A DNA stretch of 34,420 bases from Treponema sp. UBA3862 (GCA_002392405.1 DGGY01000046.1:1-34420), one strand, 5' to 3'; counted from the stretch's first letter, positions 17,584 to 26,647 are shown. Made by a program: numbers and translations. Notes: a model not told the origin generated them from the letters alone.

Positions 17584-18877
17584 TGAAATGCTTTCTTCCC
17601 TGAAGTGGATTTTTTATGTTTCAAGAAGGTTCAGCCGTGTAGACAGGAAGGGGCGCTCTAAAGTTACATCATTTTTAGCTTCTCTTGGAATCTGCTTTGG
17701 CGTTATGACTTTAATAACGGTTATTTCGATAATGAACGGCTTTCAGATGAGTTTTATAGATTCAATCATGGAAGTAAGTTCTTATCATATAAGGGTAAGC
17801 GGTCTTAATGCAGGTACTGCCGGGGATTTTGAACTTTACTGTAAAGATAATCCTTACATAAAAAATGCATTTGCTTTTTATGAAGCACAGAGCCTTATGG
17901 TAGGAAGGAACGGAAAGCAGTCTCCGGCTCTTATCCGTGCTGTAAGTGATGCTCTGCTTGAAAATGATGAAGGCTTTAAAAATGAGGCTAAAATCTGGGC
18001 GGGCAGTGGTCAGTTAGATTCAGAAGAAGACATTCTTTTAGGAACAGAACTTGCAAGAAAACTGAGTGCCCGTTCAGGAGGTATGGTAAATCTTTTTGCT
18101 TTATCTGGCAGTAATGATGTAAGTCTTTTATCGCAGGACAGGCAGTTTAAGGTTAAGGGGCTTTTCAGAACGGGGTATGCTGACATTAATGCCTCTTACG
18201 CTTTTATCAGTCTGAAGGCAGGACAGAAGTATTTTGGAAAAGACGCTCCTTTAATGTACGGAATAAAACTTTTTAATACTGAAGATGACGGTAAAGTGAT
18301 TGCTTTATTACAGAAAGATTTTCCGTCACTTGCTTTTGAATCCTGGAAAAGCTACAACAGGTCGTTTTTCGGAACCCTTAAAATTGAAAAAAATATGCTC
18401 ATGCTTTTAGTATTTATTATTTTCATAGTGGTTGCGGTAAATATTTTTAACGGTATGCGCCGTATGGTTTATGAAAAAAGGGAAGAGATTTCCGTCTTGT
18501 CTGCACTTGGAGCAAGACGTGATTCAATACAGTTTATCTTTGTGATGCAGGGATTTTTAACAGGTGTCAGAGGGGCTGTTCCAGGCTTAGCGGCAGGACT
18601 GCTTTTGAGCGTAAAAATGTCTGGAATTTTTATGATTATGTCTAAAATTGTATACTATTTTCAGGTACTTTTTACTTCACTTGTCAATCCTTCAGCCGTT
18701 TCTTACGTCAGGGAGAATCCAATGTATCTTGTATATGCAAATATTCCGCCGAGGATAATTTTAAGTGAAGTATTTATGATTACGGTTTTCGGTATGTTTT
18801 CAGCTCTTCTTGCAAGCTGGAGTGCAAGCCGTGGAGTGTTAAAACTTACTGTTGCAGAGGTGATGAGGGATGAGTGA
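17570..18877 (+). CDS. lolC: LolC/LolE-family lipoprotein-releasing permease (first of two)
   Basis: Inner-membrane permease with the FtsX-like layout: TM1 at about 33-55, a large periplasmic MacB-like domain at about 60-275, and three TM helices in the C-terminal third (about 280-305, 325-350, 395-425). The motif after TM2 (MRRMVYEKREEISVLSALGARRDSI) is the coupling-helix region that contacts the ABC subunit and is typical of LolC/E. Partner of LolD and LolE, it would extract outer-membrane lipoproteins from the inner membrane. The start is TTG 17570, because a perfect AAGGAGG (17556-17562) lies 7 bases upstream; the first in-frame ATG is six codons later. It overlaps the gene before by 14 bases and lolD by 8. 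Confidence 0.9.
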   Translation: MKKNNEMLSSLKWIFYVSRRFSRVDRKGRSKVTSFLASLGICFGVMTLITVISIMNGFQMSFIDSIMEVSSYHIRVSGLNAGTAGDFELYCKDNPYIKNAFAFYEAQSLMVGRNGKQSPALIRAVSDALLENDEGFKNEAKIWAGSGQLDSEEDILLGTELARKLSARSGGMVNLFALSGSNDVSLLSQDRQFKVKGLFRTGYADINASYAFISLKAGQKYFGKDAPLMYGIKLFNTEDDGKVIALLQKDFPSLAFESWKSYNRSFFGTLKIEKNMLMLLVFIIFIVVAVNIFNGMRRMVYEKREEISVLSALGARRDSIQFIFVMQGFLTGVRGAVPGLAAGLLLSVKMSGIFMIMSKIVYYFQVLFTSLVNPSAVSYVRENPMYLVYANIPPRIILSEVFMITVFGMFSALLASWSASRGVLKLTVAEVMRDE

Positions 18878-19550
18878 TATTGTTGTTTCCATAAGAAATC
18901 TTGAAAAAACTTACGAAACTGAAAGCGAGCGCCTTACAATTTTAAAAAATCTTGATCTCGATATTGAACGGGGATCAAAAGTTGTAATTGCGGGTGAAAG
19001 CGGCAGCGGAAAAAGCACTTTTTTAAATATAATTGGCGGTCTTGACCGCGCAACTTCCGGTACCGTAAAAGCCGGACAATATGAAGTAACTTCTCTTGAT
19101 GAAAAAGAAATTTCAAAATACCGCTCAGATTATCTGGGTCTGATTTTTCAGTTTCATTATCTTCTTAAAGATTTTACAGCCCTTGAAAATGTATTTCTTC
19201 CTGCTTACATGGCCGGTATGAATAAAAAAGAAGCGCTTGAAAAGGCCAGGATTCTTTTAAAGGATGTTGGTCTTGAAAACCGTATTTCTCATCTACCTTC
19301 AGAGCTTTCAGGAGGTGAAAGGCAGAGGGTGGCAGTTGCAAGGGCTTTAATTAATGACCCGAGTCTTATTCTTGCGGACGAACCGACAGGAAATCTTGAT
19401 CCTGCAAACGCTGTAATGATAGGTGACCTGCTTTTTTCAATGGCAGATAAATACAAAAAAACGCTAATTCTCGTTACTCACGATATGAACCTTGCTTCAA
19501 AAGGTGATCATGTTTATTCAATTAAGGAAGGCTGCCTTAATGAAAACTGA
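18870..19550 (+). CDS. lolD: LolD, ABC transporter ATPase for lipoprotein release
   Basis: Cytoplasmic ATPase that powers LolC/LolE. The 226 residues carry Walker A GESGSGKS (42-49), Q-loop FQFHYLLKDFTALENV, ABC signature LSGGERQRVAVARAL, Walker B LILADEPTGNLD and H-loop VTHD. The LL-DFTA-ENV segment after the Q-loop is typical of LolD/MacB-type ATPases. It begins 8 bases before the lolC stop and ends 11 bases inside lolE, so the three genes form a tightly coupled lolC-lolD-lolE set. Confidence 0.95.
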   Translation: MSDIVVSIRNLEKTYETESERLTILKNLDLDIERGSKVVIAGESGSGKSTFLNIIGGLDRATSGTVKAGQYEVTSLDEKEISKYRSDYLGLIFQFHYLLKDFTALENVFLPAYMAGMNKKEALEKARILLKDVGLENRISHLPSELSGGERQRVAVARALINDPSLILADEPTGNLDPANAVMIGDLLFSMADKYKKTLILVTHDMNLASKGDHVYSIKEGCLNEN

Positions 19551-20889
19551 TGCCTCTGTTCTTTATGCTTTCAGGCTTCTTTTTCCCCGGACCGGTAAAA
19601 AATCAAATGCCAGAAGAAGCCTGACCGGTGCTTTTTTATGCATTGCTGTCAGTCTTATTCCTCTTGTAATGATAATGAGTGTATCAAACGGGATGGTCAA
19701 AGGAATGACTGACCGTATGATTGGTCTTTCAAGTTCTCATCTTTGTGCTGTTCTTCATCCTGATATAGATGAGGCTCAGAGTGCATATTCACTGGAAAAC
19801 GCAGCCCTTCATTTCAGTGAGGCAGAGGGGGTGTTAAATGTGTATCCGGAAGTACAGTCAACAGCCCTGGCGGCTTCTTCTGTTTTAAGGACAGGAGCAT
19901 GTGTCCGTGCCGTTGAAAATGATATTTTTTCTAAAAATAAGGCTTTTTCAACTTTATTTGATGTAGTTGAATCGGAATCCGGGATAGACAGTGCTTCTGA
20001 CATTGTTCTTGAGGAAGGAAAAAATGCTGTCATCGGTTCTAAGATTGCACAGCTTTTAAATCTGCATGCGGGGGATGATATCCGCCTTATTACAACGAGA
20101 ATCCTATCTTCAAATAAAATTGTACCAAAGGTCACTAAGTTTCATATTTCTGCAATTGTTTCAAGCGGCTATCAGGAACTTGACGCCCTCTGGGTTTTTA
20201 TTCCTCTTAAAACCGGATATTCAATTCTGCCTTTGAGGACAAGCCAGATTATGATTGGGGCTGAAATAGAGGATCCTTTTTCCTATAAGCTTGACCAGAC
20301 TCTTGAACTTATGGAAAACATTGCTCCGCCGTTTACACGCATTTACCGCTGGAACGAGCTTAATGTCAGCCAGTATGAAAATTTCAGTTCAACCCAGATA
20401 ATGCTGCTTTTTATCATGCTTTTAATTGTTCTTGTTGCAAGTGTTAATATTTCAAGTGCGCTTGTCATGCTTGTAATGGAGCGCAGGAAAGAAATTGCAA
20501 TTTTAAAGAGCCTTGGAGCTTCTCCTTCAGGAATAACCTTTTCTTTTCTGGTGACGGGAATGGTTACAGGCTTTCTCGGTGTGTTTACTGGTATCCCGAT
20601 TGGGCTTTTATGCGCTGTAAATTTTGAAAAGCTGCTTTCTGTAATCGAAAAACTTCTTACGCTGTTAAAGAAAATTTTTTTTGTTTTACAGGGGCTTGAA
20701 CCGTCTCTGGCCGGTGAACTTCATATTTTAGATCCGGCTTTCTATCTTCAGAAAATTCCTCTTTCAATTCCTCTCGGACAGCTTATAATCATTGCCCTTG
20801 GAACTCTTGTTCTTTCTCTTGCCGCCAGTGCGGTTCCTGCGGTAAAAGCGGGCAGGGAAAAACCGATAGAAAGTTTAAGAAAACTTTGA
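19540..20889 (+). CDS. lolE: LolC/LolE-family lipoprotein-releasing permease (second)
   Basis: A 449-residue inner-membrane permease homologous to the first: TM1 at about 30-52, periplasmic domain at about 55-285, and C-terminal TM helices at about 290-315, 330-360 and 410-440. The coupling segment LVMERRKEIAILKSLGASPSG follows TM2. The presence of two non-identical permeases flanking LolD matches the heterodimeric LolCDE plan. The start is ATG 19540 with AAGGAAG (19524-19530) at about 9 bases; an upstream ATG 48 bases earlier would extend into lolD with no ribosome site. No terminator is visible after the stop; mcsA begins 51 bases on. Confidence 0.92.
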   Translation: MKTDASVLYAFRLLFPRTGKKSNARRSLTGAFLCIAVSLIPLVMIMSVSNGMVKGMTDRMIGLSSSHLCAVLHPDIDEAQSAYSLENAALHFSEAEGVLNVYPEVQSTALAASSVLRTGACVRAVENDIFSKNKAFSTLFDVVESESGIDSASDIVLEEGKNAVIGSKIAQLLNLHAGDDIRLITTRILSSNKIVPKVTKFHISAIVSSGYQELDALWVFIPLKTGYSILPLRTSQIMIGAEIEDPFSYKLDQTLELMENIAPPFTRIYRWNELNVSQYENFSSTQIMLLFIMLLIVLVASVNISSALVMLVMERRKEIAILKSLGASPSGITFSFLVTGMVTGFLGVFTGIPIGLLCAVNFEKLLSVIEKLLTLLKKIFFVLQGLEPSLAGELHILDPAFYLQKIPLSIPLGQLIIIALGTLVLSLAASAVPAVKAGREKPIESLRKL

Positions 20890-20940
20890 TATATTCAGTT
20901 TATAAGGCTTTTATGCGTTATAGTAACGGGTGGGAAACAT
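20890..20940 (+). promoter_or_regulatory. Possible promoter and ribosome site upstream of mcsA
   Basis: The 51-base gap contains TATAGT at 20919-20924, a fair -10 box, but no good -35 at 16-18 bases. GGGTGGG at 20928-20934 is a good ribosome site for ATG 20941. No CtsR heptad repeat (GGTCAAA direct repeat) is present, unlike the Firmicute mcsA-mcsB-clpC operon, so heat regulation by CtsR is not supported. Confidence 0.3.
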
Positions 20941-21444
20941 ATGATTTGCGATTTTTGTAATGAAAGAGAGGCTTTTGTATTTATTGATATGCAGGGGCCT
21001 GTTGCCAGAAAAAAGCTCAATCTTTGCCGCGAATGTGCAGCCAAACTCGGTGTAACTCAGGATCCTAAATCCATAAGTTCACTTTTTAAAGAACTTTCCA
21101 CAATTTCCCAGAAAGCGCTTGAAAACGACAATAAAGCCTGCCCTGTATGCGGCACAAAACTTTCTTTTATCCGTAAAAACTCTTCAGCAGGATGTCCTGA
21201 GTGTTATTCAATCTTTAAGGACGAAATCCGTTCAATCATTTCTAAAAAAGGCGGCACAGGTACTTACACCGGCTCCATGCCAAAGCGCCTTGCAACTTTC
21301 CGTTCTGTCCTTACCGACAGAATTGTTCTACAGACAAGACTTGAAGAATCTCTTAAACGCGAAGATTATGAAAAGGCTGCAATTTACAGGGATTATCTTA
21401 AGGCCCTCGAAAAATCTCCGGTAAACGGTAATGATGATGAGTGA
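20941..21444 (+). CDS. mcsA: McsA, zinc-finger and UVR-domain activator of McsB
   Basis: A 167-residue cytoplasmic protein. Four CxxC pairs are visible: Cys3/Cys6, Cys29/Cys32, Cys67/Cys70 and Cys85/Cys88, enough for two zinc sites. A UVR helix-turn-helix occupies about 132-157 (LEESLKREDYEKAAIYRDYL). In Firmicutes McsA binds and activates the protein arginine kinase McsB and links it to ClpC. All zinc ligands are intact here, so binding functions are probably retained. The gene overlaps mcsB by 8-14 bases and clpC follows. Confidence 0.93.
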   Translation: MICDFCNEREAFVFIDMQGPVARKKLNLCRECAAKLGVTQDPKSISSLFKELSTISQKALENDNKACPVCGTKLSFIRKNSSAGCPECYSIFKDEIRSIISKKGGTGTYTGSMPKRLATFRSVLTDRIVLQTRLEESLKREDYEKAAIYRDYLKALEKSPVNGNDDE

Positions 21445-22564
21445 GTCCATAAAGCTTTCTGATTCTGCTTCTTCTTCTCAGGAATGGTATTCAATAAAAG
21501 GTCCTGATTCAGACGTGGTTCTTTCAAGCAGGGTGCGTCTTGCCCGCAATCTTGCTGATTTTCCTTTTCCTGCTAAATTCAGAAACGATGATTCAGTACG
21601 TGTTCAGACCCTTGTTTTCGATTCCTTTTTAAAAAATGACAAAAACGGTTCTTATCAGACTATCGCTGTTGCTTCCCTTAATAATCTTGGAGCGAGAATG
21701 CTCATAGAAAGGGGGCTTATTGAAAATTCAACCCTGAATTCTCCCGGGGCTGGAATTGTTATGAGAATAAACGGTCAGAGGGCAAATTCAGGGCTTGTCT
21801 GCACTATAAATGACATTGACCATATAAGAATCAGCTGCTTTGTACCAGGTCTTGACTGTAATTCTGCCTGGAAGTCATGTCAGGAAATGGATCAGACGCT
21901 TCAGTCAAGCTTACAGTTTGCAGCCAGTTATGATTTCGGGTACCTTACGTCTCTTGTAAAAGACAGCGGAAGCGGCATGAAAATCAGCGCAAGGGTTCAT
22001 CTTCCGTCTCTTGCTTTCTTAAATGAAACGGGACCTCTTTTTGAATCTCTTGTATCAAAGGGGATAGTTGCCGAGCCTGCTTTCGGTTCATCCGTACAGG
22101 CGGGAGCGAGTGTAGGCGGTTTTTATCAGCTCAGTTCGATGATTTCAGGAAATGGCTCTGAACTTGAGCAGCTTGCCCAGTTTACAGGTAATTTAAAATC
22201 AATTATTGAGATGGAAAGACGAAGCCGTGACACTGTTCTTCAGAAAAGGACAACTGAAGTAACGGATAAAGTATTAAAAAGCTTTTCAACTGCAAAATTT
22301 GCACTTCTTCTTGATTTGCGTGAATCTTTGCTCATAATTTCCGATATTAAATGGGGGAAGAGTCTTGATTTAATCAAAGGCATAGAAGACAGCGACCTGA
22401 CAGCCCTTTTGTACAGGGTACAGGAGGCGCATCTTGCTTCAGTGATTAAAAACGGTACTTTTAATTTTCCGCCGGATATTGCCGGGGATGATAAAAAGCA
22501 GGCTGCCAGACTCCGTTCCTTAATCTTACAGGATACTTTTGAATACATTAAGATTTCAGAATAA
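21431..22564 (+). CDS. mcsB: McsB-like protein, probable catalytically inactive arginine-kinase homologue
   Basis: About 377 residues, colinear with McsB (guanido kinase fold). Conserved: the nucleotide-binding SSRVRLARNL (32-41), HIRI-C--PG after the catalytic loop, FGYLTS, HLPSL and IIEMERRSRD. Changed: the catalytic NEEDH loop reads NDIDH (127-131), losing both Glu. CPTNVGTG reads LVKDSGSG (175-182), losing the reactive Cys. The C-terminal phosphoarginine-binding RDxxRRAA reads DDKKQAA (353-359). The comparison is with B. subtilis McsB recalled from memory. In Firmicutes McsB marks proteins for ClpCP by arginine phosphorylation; this copy probably cannot, and may act as an adaptor. Three ATGs in tandem (21431, 21434, 21437) overlap the mcsA stop, so the exact start is open; no clear ribosome site is seen, pointing to coupling. 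Confidence 0.88.
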   Translation: MMMSESIKLSDSASSSQEWYSIKGPDSDVVLSSRVRLARNLADFPFPAKFRNDDSVRVQTLVFDSFLKNDKNGSYQTIAVASLNNLGARMLIERGLIENSTLNSPGAGIVMRINGQRANSGLVCTINDIDHIRISCFVPGLDCNSAWKSCQEMDQTLQSSLQFAASYDFGYLTSLVKDSGSGMKISARVHLPSLAFLNETGPLFESLVSKGIVAEPAFGSSVQAGASVGGFYQLSSMISGNGSELEQLAQFTGNLKSIIEMERRSRDTVLQKRTTEVTDKVLKSFSTAKFALLLDLRESLLIISDIKWGKSLDLIKGIEDSDLTALLYRVQEAHLASVIKNGTFNFPPDIAGDDKKQAARLRSLILQDTFEYIKISE

Positions 22565-22603
22565 ATTGAATATCTTTCGTGTTCACGGTACATTATTAAC
22601 AGT
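22565..22603 (+). promoter_or_regulatory. Possible clpC promoter giving a near-leaderless transcript
   Basis: TTGAAT at 22566-22571, a 17-base spacer, then TACATT at 22589-22594 (4 of 6). The start site would fall at about 22600-22602, only 2-4 bases before ATG 22604, and no Shine-Dalgarno sequence precedes that ATG. The match is modest. Confidence 0.3.
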
Positions 22604-25186
22604 ATGAAAAAAATATCACCTCGTGCTCAAAAACTTTTAATTCTTGCCCAGGAAGAGGGAAGAAAAAGCGGTTCAACTGAACTTTTACCAGAACATTTAA
22701 TTCTTGCACTTTTAAAATCCTGCGACGGTCTTGGTTTTATTATGCTCCAGGATTTAAGGATAAATGTCCTCACATTTCAGCTTGCAGTTGAACAGAGCAT
22801 TACACCTCGTGCTGTAGTTTCAGAACTTTCTGAACTTCCTCCCTCAAGAAGGCTCCGCACGGTTTTAGATATTGCCGCTTTAGAATCAAGTACATTAAGA
22901 AATGATTATATTGGAACTGAGCATATTCTGATTGCTGCATCCCGTGAAGAAGGCAGTGCAGTTTTTAAGTTTTTTATAAGGGCAGAACTTTCTACTGAAG
23001 TCCTCCGCAATACTGCAAAAACAGTTCAGTCACATTTTCATTCTAGTGCACAGATGGCAGGAGATACTATCGGAAGCACTTTGCAGAAACTTGTAGAAGG
23101 AAGTTCTGACAGCTTTTTTGTGCAGGGAAATAATCAGCCTAATAAAGCACAGAATAAACGTCCACAGAATAATTCCTTTATTGCCGAATACAGCCGTGAT
23201 CTTACTCAGCTTGCAAGGGAAAATAAACTTGATCCTGTTGTAGGCCGTGTAAAGGAAATTGACCGTGTCATTCAGATTTTATGCCGCAGAACAAAGAATA
23301 ATCCTGTCTTAACGGGCGAGCCTGGTGTTGGAAAAACAGCGATTATTGAAGGTCTTGCCCAGCGAATTGCAAAAGGGGATGTTCCTTTTCATCTGCTTAA
23401 AAAACGCCTTCTTTCACTTGATCTTGCAGCCCTTGTAGCAGGTACAAAATACCGCGGTGAATTTGAAGACAGAATGAAGCGCATGATGAAAGAAATCCGC
23501 GAAGACGGAAATATAATTGTCTTTGTAGATGAAATTCACACAATAATCGGAGCAGGTGGTCCTGAAGGGGCAATGGATGCCTCTAATATCTTAAAACCTG
23601 CCTTAAGCCGCGGTGAAATTCAGATTGCAGGTGCAACAACAACAAAAGAATACCGCAAGTATTTTGAAAAAGATTCAGCCCTCGAAAGACGTTTTCAGAG
23701 GGTTAATGTCAGTGAGCCTGTATTCAATGATACCATCGATATTCTCAAAGGCTTAAAACCGCGTTACGAAGAGTTTCACGGCGTAATTTATGAGGAAGAT
23801 GTAATTCCTGCAATAGTAAAATTAGCCCAGAGATACATACCTGAAAGGTTTCTGCCTGATAAGGCCATTGATATTCTTGATGAAGCCGGCAGTGCAAAAA
23901 AAATCAACGAAGAAAGCAGGCCTCAGGAACTTGCAGATCTTGAAAAAGCAATTGCAGATTTAACAAACGAAAAGAAAGAACTTGTTGCAGGCCAGAAATA
24001 TGAAAAAGCTGCAGAAGTCCGTGATAAAGTAAGAGATTTAAAGTTAAAGCTCGAGGAATTTTCAAATTACTGGCAGAGTAATGAATCAAAACTTACAAAA
24101 AAAGTAACCGTTGAAGATGTATGTCAGATTATTTCTTCAATGACTGGCATTCCTCTTGAACAGCTTGATGCAAATGAATCAAAGCGCCTTTTAAAAATGG
24201 AGGAAGAACTTCATAAGACTGTAATCGGTCAGGATGAAGCAATTTCTGTTTTAAGTTCCGCAATCAGGCGGAGCCGTGCAGGTGTAAGTTCTGCTGACAG
24301 GCCTTTAGGTTCATTTATTTTCCTTGGACCAACAGGGGTCGGAAAAACTCAGCTTGCAAAATCCCTTGCACAGTTTTTATTTGGAACAAAAGACGCACTT
24401 GTCCGCATTGATATGTCAGACTACATGGAAAAACACAATGCAAGCCGTCTTACAGGAGCTCCACCAGGATATGTCGGTTTTGATGAAGGCGGCGTTCTTA
24501 CAGAAAAAGTGCGTCAGCATCCTTACAGTGTTGTTCTTCTTGATGAGATTGAAAAAGCTCACCCTGATGTATTTAATCTTCTGCTTCAGCTTCTCGAAGA
24601 AGGGGAATTAAGTGATAATCTTGGTCACACCGTAAATTTCAGAAACACTGTAATCATAATGACAAGTAATGCAGGTGCCAGAGAAATCAATACTGAACAC
24701 CGTCTTGGTTTTTCTAATTCTTCTGACGGTATTCTTCCTTACAATGAAATAAAAGCCAATGCCATGGAAGAACTCAAAAGAATCATGCGCCCGGAACTTT
24801 TAAACCGTGTTGATGATGTTGTTGTATTTGATGCTTTAAACCGCGCTCAGATATCATCAATCCTTGACATTCAGATTAAAGAACTTGAAAAACGTCTTTC
24901 AGAAAAACAGCTTTCACTTACCTTAAAGCCTAAAGCACGTGATTATCTTATTGAAAAGGGATATGAGCCAAGCATGGGTGCTCGTCCAATGAGAAGGCTT
25001 ATTCAGAATGAAATTGAAGAACAGCTTTCAGTTCTGATTTTAGAGGGTATGTCAGAATTAAGTAAAAAAGTAATCGTTGATTTACATGACGGCTCTCTGC
25101 GGGTTAAATTCGACCTCCCTAAAGAAAAAAAGACAGTAAAATCTTCAGGTTCATTAGTTGAAGAAGATGTAAAAATTGAAGGATAA
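22604..25186 (+). CDS. clpC: ClpC, AAA+ unfoldase of the Clp protease
   Basis: An 860-residue Hsp100 unfoldase that feeds substrates to ClpP. In order: Clp N-domain with two repeats (1-145), linker, AAA-1 with Walker A GEPGVGKT (238-245) and pore loop KYRGEFE, middle region with a UVR motif at about 445-485 ([16 protein letters not shown]) typical of ClpC, AAA-2 with Walker A GPTGVGKT (575-582) and pore loop GYVGFDEGG, and an LGF tripeptide (701-703) in the place of the ClpP-docking IGF/VGF loop. The N-domain keeps Glu30 and Glu106 in EH motifs, positions that contact phosphoarginine in B. subtilis ClpC. It lies 39 bases after mcsB and 3 bases before avtA. Confidence 0.96.
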   Translation: MKKISPRAQKLLILAQEEGRKSGSTELLPEHLILALLKSCDGLGFIMLQDLRINVLTFQLAVEQSITPRAVVSELSELPPSRRLRTVLDIAALESSTLRNDYIGTEHILIAASREEGSAVFKFFIRAELSTEVLRNTAKTVQSHFHSSAQMAGDTIGSTLQKLVEGSSDSFFVQGNNQPNKAQNKRPQNNSFIAEYSRDLTQLARENKLDPVVGRVKEIDRVIQILCRRTKNNPVLTGEPGVGKTAIIEGLAQRIAKGDVPFHLLKKRLLSLDLAALVAGTKYRGEFEDRMKRMMKEIREDGNIIVFVDEIHTIIGAGGPEGAMDASNILKPALSRGEIQIAGATTTKEYRKYFEKDSALERRFQRVNVSEPVFNDTIDILKGLKPRYEEFHGVIYEEDVIPAIVKLAQRYIPERFLPDKAIDILDEAGSAKKINEESRPQELADLEKAIADLTNEKKELVAGQKYEKAAEVRDKVRDLKLKLEEFSNYWQSNESKLTKKVTVEDVCQIISSMTGIPLEQLDANESKRLLKMEEELHKTVIGQDEAISVLSSAIRRSRAGVSSADRPLGSFIFLGPTGVGKTQLAKSLAQFLFGTKDALVRIDMSDYMEKHNASRLTGAPPGYVGFDEGGVLTEKVRQHPYSVVLLDEIEKAHPDVFNLLLQLLEEGELSDNLGHTVNFRNTVIIMTSNAGAREINTEHRLGFSNSSDGILPYNEIKANAMEELKRIMRPELLNRVDDVVVFDALNRAQISSILDIQIKELEKRLSEKQLSLTLKPKARDYLIEKGYEPSMGARPMRRLIQNEIEEQLSVLILEGMSELSKKVIVDLHDGSLRVKFDLPKEKKTVKSSGSLVEEDVKIEG

Positions 25187-25189
25187 AAA

Positions 25190-26485
25190 ATGAATTTCAG
25201 TGATTTTGGAAATAAACTCACAAGCAGATCAGGAATTTTACAGCTGATGGATGACATTGGCCGTCCGCTTCCTGACGGGGTAAAACCTTACAGACTTGGA
25301 GGCGGAAATCCTGCAATGATAGGTGAAATTTCTGCCATGTACCGCTCTGAAATGGAAAAAATCATGCAGAACGGTGATGAGTTTGAAAAACTGATAGGAC
25401 TTTATGACAGCCCCCAGGGAAGAATGAGTTTTATTGAAAGTGTCGCAGAATATCTTTCAAAAACCTACGGCTGGAAAATTGGTCCTGAAAATGTAGCCGT
25501 AACAAACGGGAGCCAGAGTGCCTGTTTTTATCTTTTTAATCTTCTTTCAGGTACTTTTACAGAAAACAAAACTAAACTCAAAAAAAAGATTCTGTTTCCT
25601 CTTGCCCCGGAATATATCGGCTATGCAGACCAGGGAATAGAAGAGGATACTTTTGTTTCAATTCCTTCAACCTGGGAAGAAAACGGAAATTCTTTTAAGT
25701 ATCATGTAAACTTTGAACTTTTGGAAGATTACCTTAAAAAAAATCATGATATTGGTGCTGTCTGTGTAACCCGTCCTACAAATCCAACAGGAAATGTTCT
25801 TACAGATTTTGAAATAAAAAAGCTTTCTTCACTCGCAAAAGAAAACGGCATTCCTTTAATTATTGATAATGCATACGGTCTTCCGTGGCCGAATATTATT
25901 TTTACGGATGATGCCAGTCCTTATTATGATGACAATGTAATTTTGAGCATGAGCCTGAGTAAAATAGGGCTTCCTTCAGTTCGTACAGGTATTCTTATTG
26001 GTCCTGCCCCGATTATAACGGCTATAGGAAATTTAAATGCAATTGCAGCTCTTGCAAGCGGCTCTTTTGGTCAGGCCATTGCCTGCAATCTTATAAAATC
26101 CGGAGTGCTTGTAAAAAAAGCTGCAGATTTTGTACGCCCGTATTATGAAAAAAAAGCACATAAAGCAATAGAAGCCTTTCATCATTATTTTGAAGGTACT
26201 TCCTATTCTATTCATAAAAGTGAAGGTTCAATCTTTCAGTGGCTTTTAATGAAAGACCTTAAAATTCCTGCAATGGAGTTTTACAGGTGCTTGAAAAAGA
26301 AAGGTGTAATAGTAGTTCCGGGAGAATATTTTTTCTTTGGAGATGATATAGAACACGGTCTTCCTCCACTAAAAGAGCATCCTCATTACAGTAAATGCTT
26401 AAGAATCAATTATGCAGGAGATGAGGAAGAAGTAGAGCAGGGAATCAAAATTATTGCAGATACATACAGGCAGTTTATGAGATAA
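25190..26485 (+). CDS. avtA: Valine-pyruvate aminotransferase (AvtA type)
   Basis: PLP-dependent fold-type I aminotransferase, 431 residues, cytoplasmic. It closely resembles E. coli AvtA along its whole length: LGGGNPA, TNGSQSACFYLFNLL, LFPLAPEYIGYADQGIEED, RPTNPTGNV, IIDNAYG and the PLP-lysine segment MSLSKIGLP (Lys258). AvtA transfers the amino group between valine/alanine and 2-oxo acids (valine + pyruvate to 2-oxoisovalerate + alanine). GAAGGA at the end of clpC serves as ribosome site for ATG 25190. It lies 3 bases after clpC and is the last gene of the run, followed by a strong terminator. Its metabolic role does not obviously relate to ClpC. Confidence 0.93.
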   Translation: MNFSDFGNKLTSRSGILQLMDDIGRPLPDGVKPYRLGGGNPAMIGEISAMYRSEMEKIMQNGDEFEKLIGLYDSPQGRMSFIESVAEYLSKTYGWKIGPENVAVTNGSQSACFYLFNLLSGTFTENKTKLKKKILFPLAPEYIGYADQGIEEDTFVSIPSTWEENGNSFKYHVNFELLEDYLKKNHDIGAVCVTRPTNPTGNVLTDFEIKKLSSLAKENGIPLIIDNAYGLPWPNIIFTDDASPYYDDNVILSMSLSKIGLPSVRTGILIGPAPIITAIGNLNAIAALASGSFGQAIACNLIKSGVLVKKAADFVRPYYEKKAHKAIEAFHHYFEGTSYSIHKSEGSIFQWLLMKDLKIPAMEFYRCLKKKGVIVVPGEYFFFGDDIEHGLPPLKEHPHYSKCLRINYAGDEEEVEQGIKIIADTYRQFMR

Positions 26486-26531
26486 AAAAATAAGCCGTGA
26501 CATGTTAAAAATGTCACGGCTTATTTTTTTT
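26484..26531. terminator. Bidirectional intrinsic terminator after avtA
   Basis: A perfect inverted repeat: left arm 26484-26503 (core TAAGCCGTGACAT), loop GTTAAAA, right arm 26511-26530 (core ATGTCACGGCTTA). The stem is 20 bp, with A-run and T-run at the outer ends, so it can end transcription from both strands. It overlaps the avtA stop codon by two bases. It probably also stops the minus-strand LolA-like transcript. Confidence 0.95.
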
Positions 26532-26559
26532 AGAAAATTGCTGAATATTCCACTAAATG

Positions 26560-26577
26560 CAGCGCATGGATGCGCTG
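26560..26577. repeat. Short hairpin with CATGGATG apex
   Basis: Perfect 8-bp inverted repeat CAGCGCAT-GG-ATGCGCTG. The central octamer CATGGATG recurs at the apex of the third hairpin of this gap (26627-26634). There is no T-run after it, so it is not an intrinsic terminator. Confidence 0.6.
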
Positions 26578-26586
26578 TAGTGCAGG

Positions 26587-26613
26587 GCAGGAATTTTCCC
26601 TGAAAATTCCTGC
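26587..26613. repeat. 12-bp stem hairpin in intergenic cluster
   Basis: Perfect inverted repeat GCAGGAATTTTC, three-base loop CCT, GAAAATTCCTGC. It directly abuts the next hairpin, which starts at 26614. It has no trailing T-run on either strand. Confidence 0.75.
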
Positions 26614-26647
26614 GAAAATAAAAATCCATGGATGGATTTTTATTTTC
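26614..26647. repeat. 14-bp stem hairpin across the stop of the LolA-like gene
   Basis: Perfect inverted repeat: left arm GAAAATAAAAATCC, loop ATGGAT, right arm GGATTTTTATTTTC. It includes the stop codon (26640-26642 on the minus strand) of the LolA-like gene. It may protect the mRNA 3' end or act as a weak terminator on the minus strand because of its T-rich arm. Confidence 0.75.

Noticed and set aside
20890..20940. CtsR operator upstream of mcsA
   Set aside because: No tandem heptad like GGTCAAA is present, and no ctsR gene precedes mcsA.
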